Translations under genes and position numbers: made by a program
Notes under the pieces: generated by a model
Databases searched by the model: none
What the model saw: the letters and a program-made list of their open reading frames with translations, nothing else
Told to the model about the DNA's origin: nothing
Shown here: positions 35,824-48,774 of the stretch, in pieces
Position numbering within the stretch: the first letter of the stretch is position 1
How the letters are laid out: each line of letters opens with the position of its first letter
Assembly (NCBI GenBank): GCA_963070105.1
Contig: OY718804.1
Location: 11,113,817 to 11,177,816, forward strand
Origin: Litomosoides sigmodontis
Lineage: Eukaryota > Nematoda > Chromadorea > Rhabditida > Onchocercidae
DNA length: 64,000 nucleotides
Direction: 5' to 3'

Positions 35824-37171
35824 TGATTTAAGAATCTGTGAATAGCGCATGAAGTACCTAGCAGCTATAGTAGTTGTCGTACGAGTAAAAGCGAAATGCC
35901 TGGCAAGTCAGCACATGTGTTTTTATGTATTAGCAGAGCGTGCAGCTCCACTCTCGCATTGCAAATAATAGGCAGACTGACTGTTCAGAATTATGACGGT
36001 CCAAAAAATAGTTTGTATGAACTCCCAAGCGATAATAAATGAACATCAGTCGTCTCACGGATATTATTTTGCCTTCATTGTGAGTGGTGAATTATTATTA
36101 GGTTTTTCATCTCTTATTTTCATCATGCAGGGGGAATGATTTCCCAGCACAACTGAAATTATGACAGCAAACAACCACTGTTTAGTTACTGTGTCAACAT
36201 GGTCAATGCCGCAAGTACGCGCTTAAAATGTAAGGAAAACTGAGAATTCACCTTATGTTGTTTTACCGTGTAACATTGGACTAGTCAGTTCCTTTTTCAA
36301 CACAATCTTTTCCAAACATTAAATTTATGCAAAATCTGACCATGCAGTATGCAAAAGTTGTATAGCAGAAAGTTTTATTTTGAAATCAAAAAATTTGCAA
36401 ATTTCCCAACTAACTATACGTCGGCGAAGTAAGTCCTGGGTATATGTGAATAATATACAAGTGATCGCAACAATACTGTACAAATGTACAAAACATAATG
36501 TTACAACTTTACAACGTCTAAGACACATATGACAGGTGGATGTGAATTTAAAGTCCAATTTATGTGTGGAATTGACTAGAGTAGACTACAGACGAATGCT
36601 GAATGACTTCGAGAACTTTATGCAGTATTCTGTTTTGTGACAGTATTCCGAAATTTCAATCTCATATTTCGCAGTGAGGAAGTTACAGATAGGTCAATAT
36701 TGCTACCTGTGACAGAAGACTACATTTCGTAATACCGCAACGAAATGTCATTTCCCAAACAAAAAACAATGCAAATCACACACCCTAGGTAAAGAATTAA
36801 TTAGCACTAAAAGTTTTTTTGCAGCAGTTGAAGGAAAAGTTTTGGAAACTTTTTTCAGCTTAGTAATAGCTGAAAGTTTTTTCTCATGCTTTAAAGTTTT
36901 ACAAAATTGGGTGACAAAGTTATAATTGAAAAAGCCTCAAAATAAGCTTCACTGCATTCAGTTGACTGTGTAAATTCCTCATTATTCATTTTTCTACTAA
37001 TTTCCGGTGATATACAATAAATTGAAACATCTTGAACAGAGTCTAAAGTATTGCTAAAGAATCCTAGCAAACCCAAAAAAAAAATCGCAATTCCATAACC
37101 ACATATCCTTCAGCCGCCTCTGTGAAATTACTCATTGGAATTTATCCAGATTGAGGAAAATCAAATTCTAT
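35824..37171. other. Convergent 3' intergenic region
   Basis: About 1.35 kb between the 3' ends of IMMP2L (+) and the TBK1-like kinase (-). A weak 14-bp stem around 36846-36882 (cagct / agctg core) is visible. The short ORFs are incoherent and I see no gene. Confidence 0.55.
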
Positions 37172-40100
37172 TTAATCTTTCATATCGAGAAGCCATTCCT
37201 TCGTTAAGGCCAAAGAAGTTGCTGCATTGATTTTCTGCTGTCTTGCATGCAGCTCGAATTCTTTCAACCTGAAAGGAGGATCTAATAAGCACTAGTTTAG
37301 AAATGATAAGAAACCCAAATAAAACAAAATATCAAAAGACATAATACTTGACTCCATAATTATACTCTCCAAACATAGAAAAAAATTTGTGCCCAAAGCA
37401 ATGATTATTTCATATATCTAAAATTACGACCAAATAATCAATTAGCATAACTGTTTCAATACTGAATAAATCCTATATTTCACGTTATATTGGCACTTTG
37501 TTGATAACATGAATTATCACAATTTGTGTTACGCAAAATTTCAGAAACATTAATATTAGCAACTGAGACCATACAGAGAGGAAAGCTCATTTGTTATCAC
37601 TGATTTTGACTGGACATTGTTTGTACTTCCATTTGCTATTTCAGCAGCCTCCAGACGACACTAAAACTGATTTTTGAAGTGCATGAAACTTATCCAAACA
37701 TTAATAAATTTTTTCAAAACTGGAAAGGACTGGAAAGAAGATAGGATTCCGATTATTTTTAAAAAAAAAAATTTTGAAAGCTTGCAAAACTCTCCATTGA
37801 TTATGGTCGTTACATCAAACATTACATTAAAGAAAGCCTTCTTACAAGAAATCAACAATAACCTCATTGGTTTGTTCAGTGATAGCAATCAATTGGAGAG
37901 TTTCCTCTAGTTGTTTTTTTGTTTTAAAAAGTTTGTGCGATAAATCAAACATGTCCCTAAAAAATGTTCCGAATATATTTTCAGCCTAATTGTCAGCAAC
38001 ATACTGAAAATGCAACAAACATGTCCCTTTTGTTATTGGAATATGAACGATTTTCTGAATAAAAACAAATTTAAATCTAATCATGTGTACCAATAAGTTC
38101 GAAATAGAAAAAAACATGATTAATTCCTTGCAAATTTTACAAACCACAAAATAAGACAAAAAAAGAGCGCAAAAAAAGGTAAGGTTTACCTAGTTATCAT
38201 TTGCAACGGTTCCATGAAGATATCACGCAGTTGTTTCAATTGTGCGTCATAATTTCTCACTGCTTTTTCATAAGAATTCAACAAATATTTCCTGAAACTG
38301 GTGGGAAGAATTTTTTTCTTTTCTTCGTATCAGGGTTAATTTGGTTTGTCTTAAAAATAATTTTGCTACTAAAAAGGGAAATAAAAAATTCAACATAGGA
38401 AACATAGCTGCACGAAGGTGAAAAAATACCTGTCAGTCTCCATCTGTAAAACGTTTTCTGAAGCACAGCTGCACGGTGAAAAAGCTCGAAGTTTCTGAAA
38501 GTGAAAAAAAACAATTCGGATGTTTCGCTGCTTATACTTCCATTAACAAGTTTAATAACTTTTGCATAAATGTTTCATTTAATACATGGCGTCAAAAAAT
38601 ATACATTTTTTTTAACAGTGTATCTTTTTAATCCGTAATAGAGCCAAATCAAGCGTTCAAAAATTATCTGCAATGTAGAAGTTAACGGAAATATATACAA
38701 CATAATTTAACGAAGACATATAAGAATATAAATTATATATATACTCGTTTATAAACTGACAGAGATTCAAGCAATTTTGGAATAACACACCACAACTGTT
38801 TCAAGTTCGACCTTCAAGGATGGTTCTTTCGTAATGTGTTTCGAATCAACAACAGCGATACGTACATCAATTTGTTGCAACATGCTGCAAATCCATTTCA
38901 CTGCTTCTGCAAAACGTTTTTAGGAAAACATCTCTGTCATACTCAACCACAAAATTTGTTCTGGTTCCTTTAATTTTTCGAATTCTTTGATAGCATAAAA
39001 TTCATAACAGTTATTTAATTCTGCTACTAACTACAGAACACGTGCATTTGAATCAAGATTCAATTTTGCTGGCTTGGCTTTGCGTTCACGTTTTTTTTAT
39101 AATATATTATGCATTCTGAGAAACTATTTCTAGTTAGAATATCTAATTCGCTAATCATTAAATTGAACTTAGAATAAGAATTTGCAACAAGAAATAATTT
39201 GATTAGAATGTGATTCCTTCACGAAGACTCATACTGGCTGCAAGTGGTCACACCACGTGCACCAAAACATGAGTCACACAGAACTTCCAGATAGCAGTGG
39301 TATAATTAAACATAATGATTTCAAACAGCATGTTTCAAGACGAATCGATAAAACAGTGGCGCACCTCCGATAAAGTTCAATTCTCGCACAACCGAGAGTG
39401 AATTATTTTCGACCGCTTTACGTTCTTCTGCTGTTTCCTTGCTCAAAGCAATTGCTTTTGAGAGTAAACGTAGCTGTTTCGCTAAACGGCTTGCAAAATT
39501 GCAATCATGCGCTAGAATCTCAGCTTCTTTCAATAATTTGGTATACACCGCACGCAAAATTCGAATAACGTCCGGTATTGTGTCCTGTAATTCATATGTC
39601 TGTCGTTCCACACTCAACGTACTCGCAGCCGCAAGTTTCATCTCATGAAAAGTTGGATCATGATTACACTGCGGAAACGGTGAATGTACTGAAAATGTAT
39701 CAGATTTGGGCCGGTCATAAATATATTAATCATTCATTTATTTACTGCTGTATGAAAACTGGGAAAATCATCCATTATACACTGTTGCAATTTTTGAAGT
39801 GCCAGGAAATTGTTTCACTCTTCGTTTTCATACTCACTACTAGCTATCGGAAAGATATCCCGAACAAAGGTAGACAACAAAACTTGAGCGAACGAAGTGA
39901 TATTAAACCATTCTAGCGGTCAGTAAAAACAGACACTAACAGAATGAATGTATGCAAACATGCATCGATTGAATGAATTCGACTTCAAAGATATTATAAA
40001 TTATTTTACAAATGAAAGAAGGATAACTTACCGACTACTTCAGGCAATTTGATTGGTAAAGTATAACTCCCATTATTTTGCAGTCCCATAACAATAATAT

Positions 40101-42634
40101 CAGAACAACGATCGACCAAACCCGTCAGAAATGGGGGTGATTTGTAAACAATAGCTGAACCAGCCGGAAGCGTTAACAGGCAGATTAGATCATGTGATGG
40201 CATATCATCCTTAACATAGGCATCAAAGTAGAACCTGAAAAAATAAAATGATAAAATCTCGTCGAGATATTAATGGATTTTTCATCATGGAATCTATGTA
40301 CTTTGTTTAAAACACTTGAAATTTTCAAAAATACCTTAGATATATCAGAAGTTGGAAACTTCCTTACTTCTCAAAGTGATTAACAGTTGAAGTATCGAAG
40401 TACTCTTCCAAGCACATAATGTTCATCTTAAAAATACGCATTCGTTTCAAACATAATAGCTCTTTGCACATTTCATCAAATTCGTTAAATGTTAAACGAG
40501 TTGACTCACGTCTATCGAATAGATGCCGAATGAATTCACCGAGAATTCGACGAAAACTCCTGAAAACACAGCCTATCCGTATCAAGTTAATTAGAAATTG
40601 TTACTCTTTGTCAAATAAAATATCTTGTAATAAATTTAATTGTTTTTCATTTGCTAAGCACATGCTTCATATGAGTTTCGGAATTCCTAAGAAAGCACAG
40701 AGAAAGCTCACTTCGGGTATAAGCAACGTCCTTTAGGAAAATCTTTCTGCCATAAAAATTGACCCATTTCATTCGCTCGACCAAATATAGCATCTGATGG
40801 CCGACTAATCATCATATTATACATCCCATGCGTATCTGCTGGTCCTAAGAAAAAAAATGGCGCATTATAAAGTACTATCTATTGCTGAATTCTATTCCTG
40901 GCAGTTCAGGTGTTGGACACTTCCAATGGAACCAATTCAATTTGTATGTGTTGGCTTTATGTAAATAGTTTCACTCGATGACACAGTATAATTCAAGCCT
41001 ACCTTTTAGTGGTACAAAAGGTAAAACACCTGTTGCACATTCGAATAACGTACAACCTACTGACCACAGATCACATTCGTCTTTCGTATATGACAAGGCG
41101 GTTGTTTTTCGAGCTAAATTGGCTGTCGAATATTCATTCTGTAAAACGAAACACATTGAAATATTGTCATAAGAAATATACTGAATTTTGGTCAAAAACT
41201 GATTGAAATCTCCAAAGAACATGAACGAATCCTTTACATATAAACAGGACTGGTAAAAAATTATGTGAGCGTATGAAAGGAAAAAAAAGATTTATAACAA
41301 ACTCACAAGATATCCAGGTGTACCACAAATGGAGTGCAATGGCTCAAAGTTATCAGTAAGAAATCTTGAACCACCAAAATCACATAATTTGAAGACCATC
41401 CTGACAATAAAAGAAAAGCAGAGAAATGTTTCACATACCAAAACAGAAAACGGAAATTCTGTTTTTTGGGTGAAAAATGTACCTTCCACATTTATTGAAA
41501 ATTAATAAGTTTTCAGGTTTAACATCTCTATGTGCAATCTTTCGCGAGTTCAAGTAAGATAACCCCTTCTCTGAAAAAATCAACAATTCGTTGTTAGTTT
41601 AAACGTTAAACATGTGGCCAAATGGGACGAAATCAGGAAGAACGAACATAGTCAGTATGTGTGAGAATACTGACTATGTTCGTTCTTCCTGATTAAAGTG
41701 GATATAATTAAAGTAATCTGACGTCATGCAACGTAAAATAAAACGCGGTAAACTGAAACTGCGGAAATCGAGAGTAGAAAATCAAAGTAACGTAAGGCAA
41801 ACGATGCAAGAGGGATACCAAGATGATCGATTAATTGCAAAAGGATTTGATATGATAGACCAAACATATTTTCCAGTTTCTTCAATTCATCTCGTACGCT
41901 ACCATCCGCTAATTCCATGATTAGCACCATTTTTTGATTTTCATCCGCATTCTAAAGATTTCAAACACGGTGGAACTTTGTTTTTGATTTACTGAGCAGA
42001 AGGATGAAAAATCTTAAATGAAGAATCGCTCTAAGTTTTTGTTCTTCGCTACATGAAATTCTGTTACCCCGTTGTTTCATCCTCGAATATTACATTACGC
42101 TGTAATTTTAAGAAATAATATGTTTAAGAATAGCAGCATACCTTTTGATCAATTGTATCAGATGCAATAAATTTGACGATATATGGAGAATTTATTTGTT
42201 GCAAAATTTCAATTTCACGGGCATGCTGTTGAGTGTTGAATTTATCGCAGGTTTTGATCGCCACAAATTCACCTGTTTCTTGGTTTCGACCTTTGTGAAC
42301 CTATTATTTAAAGGCATTAATTATTTGTGGGTAAATACTGAACAGCCTCCAGCCATCAGTCAAGCTAAATTGAAATAAAAAGCAGTATATTGTTGTGCTG
42401 CAACGGGATCACCCCATCCATTTCAAAATGATCTTAAGAGAACTATGCAAAAATAACAAACAATCCTTGAGGTGCAATCACACGATTTGCAATCCTTATC
42501 TAATCACTTATTTAACTAAACTCCTGAATTCTGAAATTTACTCTTCCAAAGGCGCCATTTCCAATCAAATCGATGCTACGTTGATGCCAGAAAAACTTAT
42601 TTGTGTACTGTACACCTTCTGAAGCTCCAGCCAT
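37172..42634 (-). CDS. ikke-1: TBK1/IKK-epsilon-type serine/threonine kinase
   Basis: Exons in coding order: 42634-42542, 42300-42142, 41951-41819, 41570-41483, 41400-41307, 41138-41003, 40844-40712, 40559-40368, 40234-40032, 39688-39365, 38906-38791, 38494-38430, 38291-38190 and 37268-37172, 644 residues, all in phase. Kinase landmarks: GNGAFGRVHKG loop, VAIKTC (Lys about 47), MELADGSVRDELKKLE, KIAHRDVKPENLL (Asp about 144), LCDFGGSR, SICGTPGYL and CDLWSVGCTLFECATGVLPF. TBK1-type features are PFVPLKGPAD then ISRPSDAIFG, and a long C-terminal part with a ubiquitin-like region (exons 8-9) and helical coiled coils (exons 10-14). Ser about 181 in S-I-C-G-T aligns with the TBK1 activation-loop serine in S-L-Y-G-T. 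In vertebrates these kinases act in innate signalling and autophagy; the worm role is not shown by sequence. ULK or canonical IKK would fit the tail less well. Confidence 0.87.
41631..41694. repeat. Perfect 28-bp inverted repeat with 8-nt loop
   Basis: Left arm 41631-41658 (starts aatcaggaagaacgaac) and right arm 41667-41694 (ends cgttcttcctgatt) are exact reverse complements. The hairpin lies in intron 3 of the TBK1-like kinase and pairs on either strand. Confidence 0.95.
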
Positions 42635-44551
42635 TCACTCCTGTAAAATAACTTTTTCTCTTTTACAGTAGTTGATTCTCATGTGACGTTGTTAACTATC
42701 AAGAATTGTTCGCAATCAATTCCGAACACTCATCCCACGCGCAACCAACCAACCGTAACTGTATGAGAGAGCCGCAGCGCAACACTAACAGTAGCCATTA
42801 CACCTCCAATGAGTCAGTCACCTGTAGTTGTTGGGACGAGCAGACCACGCGGCACCGCAACAACTACACAACACTACCATTTGCCCCAGACCAGACTCAC
42901 TCATTTCACGTCTCATTCCTTAAGACCGCTAATTCAAATTCAGTTGACCTGAGCAGAACTTGCCCCACGTCTTCCACTTGGGTAGGGAACTTTCGATAGG
43001 TTCCGGTGGAAGAAAGTCTTCTGTTGACTTCGGTCTTCACCCCGAACGCGGAGAATCACTGCTTCCTCGACTTATTTCAACTAAAGAATGTGAATGTGAA
43101 GGTTGATTGACTGATTGGTTCAGCGTTGCCCTCACCGAAGGAAAGAGGAAAGTGCTGACGATCAATCGATTATTAATCTCTTAAACTAGCGATCAATGAA
43201 AGTGACGATGATAGCGGTTCATTGATCTCATCTGGCCTCGAGCCATGTAATGCAAGTTGAAATTTTTTAAAAATGATGGCAATGCGAACTTGTTTTGCCT
43301 TCTTGTCCCATTTGCAAACAGTACCTCTAAGTCTTTTTTCCACCCCCGCCCTTAATTTAATTTACTTTTCTTAGTTGCAGCGATTCGGTCAGTTTTAATT
43401 TCAGTGTATCTATTTGTTTTAAGGCAAAATTCGTTTTCAAATGACTAATTAGTATGGCCGAAAACTAGGGAAATCATATTTTGGTAATAATTTTCAGTTT
43501 TCCTTTCCATTCAGTTCGCACAACAAATTTTCATTTCTCTGGTACTTTAAATTTTGTTGCTTGGAAAGTTTGTTAAATTTCTCTGCTCAGTGTTATTTTT
43601 CAAACTTCCCCTGCCTTTGTTTTGCTCAGATAAGTTAGAACATTATCACCGAGTCGCCAATCAGTCCACTTGTTCAATTTTTCTAGTGTTAGAATGAGCA
43701 AAATGAGGGGGAAAAATGTATGGTCGTCGAAATTTATTTTGAATGTTCTTGTTGGGTGCTCGATTGGATTAAAAAAAACGCTCTGAAAATTTGATCAAAT
43801 TTCTTTCGTTTGCGGTGTTTCGAAAATTTGCGGTGTTTCTTGTTTTTATCAACACCTAAATTTCATCTTTCGATAACATCCAGATTTAAATTCGGACGTT
43901 TTAGGCTAAATATATAAATATTTGTTATGGTCCCAATTCGAAGCAAACGTAGAGAAGGAATATTCGCTGTACAAATCGGTTTGGCGTATTTCTCGACGCC
44001 GCAGCGAGCTGGCGTAAATGAGGAATGCTCGTGTAGCATGGGAAGGGAATTAGAACATATGATGATAACGTACGTCCTAATTTGATGATGCGTTTCTGCT
44101 CGATAATCATATGACAGTTCCACTTCGAGGCAAATTGATATCAGAAACGGTTCAACGGCGTTTGCACTATGACACTTTTCCTTTGCAGTCAGTTCAATTC
44201 GGCATTTTAGACTATTCCAGACTTAAAGCTTCATTTTAATTTCAACTTCCGTTTGATAATGCAAACTTATGATTTCACTTAAAACTTTGTTCATTTTTCT
44301 CTCAAATTTAATATTTCTCTTTTAAAGTTTCATTTCATGTTTTTTTATGCAATAGCGAATAAAATATAAATGTGAAGATTATAGTACTGGCAGATTATTT
44401 TTTTACTTTCTGTTTTTTGATGAGTAGAATGAAAGAGTAACGTTAAAGAAACGACTACTATATCGTAATTGCAGTAATCTACTACCACTAATAATAGTAC
44501 CACTATCAAATCTTGATTTTTTTTAGCGAAATTTCACTCAGTCTATCACTG
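42635..44551. other. Divergent intergenic region, kinase / TIL-domain gene
   Basis: About 1.9 kb between two genes that point away from each other; it must carry both promoters. The part just upstream of the kinase (42700-43150) is richer in C and G and in short direct words than the rest. No exon is supported. Confidence 0.55.
42641..42650 (-). promoter_or_regulatory. Probable SL trans-splice acceptor of the TBK1-like kinase
   Basis: Minus-strand tattttacag ends 6 nt before the start codon, with no coding exon upstream. Confidence 0.5.
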
Positions 44552-47431
44552 ATGATAGAACGAAACTGTATTCTTCAACTAATTGTCATTGCTTTATGTC
44601 TCGTTTTTGATAACTATGTTGTAAGTAATTGAATTTGCTTCCAAATTTAAATATTTAAAAGCTATAACAGTAAATTAGTAAGTCGACACGGTATTGCTGC
44701 CCACATAACCTGCGGTAAAAGCAGTTCGTCAACCATTAAACACAAATGAGTATGGTACAGTAGCGTGTAATTATCCTTGTACTGCACAAACTATTATAAT
44801 TTTCTTGGAGCTGAGCTTTTAGATTTTGACTTAAATTGCTCCCTAAAGTATTGAATTCACATGAAATTGTGTCATTTTGCATGAAATATCGAAAATATCA
44901 GTCAGCATACTTGCAGTTATTATTATCTCCGGCATATAATGAAACAGTTTCATTGCGAGAGGGTGAAAAAAGTAACCAAACTACGGCATCGCTAGACGTC
45001 AAGCGAACGAAAATGAACGAAAGTGTTGAGAGAGGTTGCAAAAAAAATAAAATGTGGACTAATTGCGCCGATTGCGAATTGAAATGCGATGAGGACGAAT
45101 TTGTTTGTTTTAGTTCTGCTATCAAATGTCATATCGGTTAATACTTGAAGCAGAAAAAAATTTAATTTACATACAAAATTATTGTAAGAGTTAACGAATT
45201 TCAAATTTATTCATTTTGAGGTTTACAGTTCATAAAAAATAGAAAACCTAATCTCATTTACTCCGTTGAATTGAATTTTTTAAATTCAAGAAGTGCACTT
45301 CCATTCTCCTCGTTTGTTTGATAAGTTCCTATTTACTGATAATCGCTTAGCGGGAATGCTATAATGCATGCCACGAACTAAGATGTGAATGTCCAGCGTT
45401 TCTTGGCTTCCGTCGGACGGCAAGTGGAAAATGTATTAGAAAAGAAGACTGTCCGTTGGAGACTCAAGAAATCACCGGTACTTTTTACTTATTCATTCTC
45501 AAGATTTGCTATATTCTTGAAGATATTCTAACCAGTAGCATTGTTGTTAAACAAAAATCTAAAAATTTACAGATTCACTTGCGATCAGCTATCGGAAATC
45601 TAATAATGAAAATCAATGATAACAATAATCACTAGCGATGTTACTAACAGTGTTGCTAGGTTATCATTAGTTATACAAAATTAGTGCTAATTAATGGTAC
45701 CAAAAAAATCATGTATAACCTCTCTTCCTTGCTGATGAAAACCTTCCAGTAGCAGAAGAGATATGATAAAAATAGAAATGTCACTCTCTCATAATTCCTT
45801 ATTCAACAACAATTACCTGAAGGGCAGAGAAGTAAACGTCACTTATCCACTGTAATAGGTCTAATAAGCACTCTATCAGTTTTCAGATCTTCCGATAGTG
45901 GAATGCCCAATACTGGAAGAATTCAACGAATGTGGGACCGCTTGCGAAGAAACTTGCAGTAATTTCGGGCAGCCAATAATATGCACTCAGGAATGTGTCC
46001 CAGGATGTTTCTGTAAGAAAGGTTACGTAAGAGAAAACAAGGCCGGTTGTTGCGTGCCCTCAGAATTGTGTGGTGCAAGTACGTCTGATAACAAATCAAA
46101 TTTGTTCGAATCTTTTATAAATTAAATTTACTCGAAATTCTTGAGATGTCTCATATTCCGACATTTAAGTTCGGAAAATTTGGACGATGACTTGTTTAGA
46201 AATTTCAGTTTTATCTTGTGGTTATAATTTAGAAGAGAAAAATAAAACTTGTGGGCCCAACCAAGAATATCGGAGGTGTGGTACAGCTTGTCCGCAAACG
46301 TGTGATGGCATACCGGAAAATTGTATTCAAAAATGTGTGAGTGGTTGCTTTTGCAAAAATGGTTTTGTCATGGATCTTGACAGATGCATTCCTGAAATTA
46401 GTTGCCATGGTAATTCATAAATGATCTCTTTAAGTATAAATTAAAATTCGACCTGTAAAATATCAAAATTTTCAAACCAGGAAAGATTTTTTAATTTAAA
46501 GTTCGGTGAATGATAGAGCAGAACCATCGGGTTGACATGCATGTTACAAGATCGAAAAAATACCGATGAACTAACACGATTTTAAATTCTTTAGTTACCA
46601 CCAAATTCAATTATGCCTAACAGAACGCGTAACTTACAGTAGTACCGAGAGACTGCCGTGAAAATGAAATATATCGGAAATGCGGAAGTCCATGTCAGGA
46701 ACTCTGTGGTGAACAAAAGAAGGAGAATTGCAATCAGTGTGTAGAGGGCTGTTTTTGTAAATTAGGCTACGTAGTGGAAGAAAAAGCTGGCGTTTGTGTG
46801 AAACCTGAACAGTGCATTCGTGAGTTTTTCAATTTGTGATAAAAAGCTTCATTTAGAATCAAAATCAGTCAACGAGTGCTTTCGTGAACGCTACCGCACT
46901 CTAAAATAAGCTATCGATCTCTCGAAAAATGGAAATTGTTTATTTTCTATCAGTGGAGAGATTGGATTTCATAGTAATATCAAGAATATGCTATAAAAAA
47001 TCTAAATAACACGGAAGGTTTAATTATTTTAAAAAACAGGATATTTGCATTTATTTCTTTCGAATTTTTATTTAAAACAGGAAAATTTCTATGGAGAAAG
47101 AAAGAGGAAACGGGGGGAGAGAACAAAAAAGTGTAAAAATTACATAATCTTGGAGAAGCAAAATGAAAAGGGAAAAGGTGAGATTTTTAGCTTATTGGTT
47201 GTTTTACAAACTGTCAATATTAAATGAAAAGTTTCAGCTCCTAAATACACGAAGTGTCCAGGAAATGAAACGTTTACATATTGCGGTGGCTGTGAGGGAA
47301 CGTGTCAAAACCAATTCACCGACTGTCCGGAAGAATGTGGTTCCCCACGCTGCGAATGTCTAGCGAATAGAAATTATGTTCGCAATGAGTTTGGTGCATG
47401 CATACATATCAATGATTGTATTATTAAGTAA
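44552..47431 (+). CDS. Secreted protein with five tandem TIL domains
   Basis: Exons: 44552-44620, 44917-45102, 45351-45477, 45887-46078, 46209-46409, 46640-46819 and 47238-47431, 382 residues, all in phase. Exon 1 is a signal peptide (CILQLIVIALCLVF core). Five cysteine-rich TIL (trypsin-inhibitor-like, Ascaris-type) domains follow. Domain 1 is split over exons 2-3 and has ten cysteines, from ERGC to IRKEDC. Domains 2-5 each occupy one exon, for example NECGTACEETC with VPGCFCKKGYV in domain 2, and RRCGTACPQTC with VSGCFCKNGFV in domain 3. The last, YCGGCEGTC, has the variant CECLANRNYV. TIL domains commonly inhibit chymotrypsin- or elastase-like proteases outside cells; others are parts of mucin-like proteins, so an inhibitor role is inference. 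Exon 2 may start at 44902 or 44917, both in phase. Confidence 0.93.
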
Positions 47432-48774
47432 TTAACTCCATTTTTTAATTCTTTTCATCCCTTCCGCATACGAGTTGTTCGTTAAGGAAGGAATTGGCAA
47501 TGCCTGACAGTTCAAAAGTTTACGCTTACGCAAGTGTTTACAAACACATTGTCCATTTTTGGTCGTTGGGATGAGCAGAACTAACAAAAAAATTCTGCTT
47601 TCTTTCTTTTTAAATTTTAGCAAATATGCAAAATTTGGTGTTTCTTTCGGGAAAAAGACATTTACGATAAACATAAACCCTTCGCTTGTTTATTTTACCT
47701 AAGTTTTCATTTCCATTGTTATTCAATAAATTTTTTTTGTCTTATCGTTTTTAACATTAAGTGCGAATTTTTTGCAGCGACTTCTTATCTGATGTATGAG
47801 AGATACTTAACATGAAAACCCCAACTTTAGAAATTTTTAAATCCTGGAAGTCGCACAATGCGTAAGAAAACTTTACAAATCAAATTTCCAATATTAGCCA
47901 TGCAAATAAAAAGAGTGAATAAATAATAACAAAGAAAATAGTCACCAAATGAACAAACTCGTAATCCCGGCTTATAAGAATGCATGTCTCCCACAACACA
48001 AGAAGTGACATGAGATGACTGTTTTCATGGAGGCAGCCATACCATGCATTCTCGTTATTTCCTGTCAGTCTGATTTCCTCTTCATTCTTATCTGCTTTGC
48101 GCTAGGTGCGTGGACGGTTTCTTTTCATTTAGTCCTCTTTAAATTTACTTTAATTTAGAGAAACAGCAGTAAAGGTAAGGAAAGGTAAGAACATTATCAT
48201 TTTCTGCGTTTAGGAGAAGTTAAACTAAAATAAAGGGATTAGCCAGATTAGCATTAGCCAATTGTAAAGATGCAATAAGTGCATTGGTAAAACGTACAAA
48301 TTTATACGATAATTGATGGATAACGAAAAAGAAACAAAGTGATTTATTTCGTGAAAATTTCCAGTTGTACGATGCTTGAAACTTTATTGTTTTGAATTTA
48401 GGAAGTTATGATTTCATGCACAGTCCAAACTGCACCTGGCTAATTTCTCTTCCACATTCCGAAAAACTGCGTTCTTCTGCCAAACATTGTTATGAGTAGA
48501 TAAGCCACTGTATTGTACCATCTGTGCTATTTTGTTTTCTTGTTATACTTTAAAACTGATAGATTATAAGTACCGTCCCGTTTAGTTGGCCAAACAAACA
48601 CTTTCAGACTCTTTAACGGCAGAAAGTTTATTTGACAGAATAATAAATTGTAGCATTTTTCCTCAGCGGTTAAAAGCTACTAACTTCTAGCTATACTAGA
48701 GTTTGGGTTTAATGTGACGTTCACTGATTGAATATTTCTTATGACACCAATACCATAACTGTCGCTTTTAGAGT
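47432..48774. other. Intergenic, TIL gene to FAM162-like gene
   Basis: About 1.3 kb between plus-strand genes, with no supported exon, RNA gene or repeat. Confidence 0.55.
48763..48771 (+). promoter_or_regulatory. Probable SL trans-splice acceptor of the FAM162-like gene
   Basis: cgcttttag ends three bases before the ATG at 48775, with no coding exon upstream. Confidence 0.5.

Noticed and set aside
36841..36883. Small inverted repeat cagct / agctg
   Set aside because: The arms are about 14 nt and mostly T/A runs, which are common by chance here.
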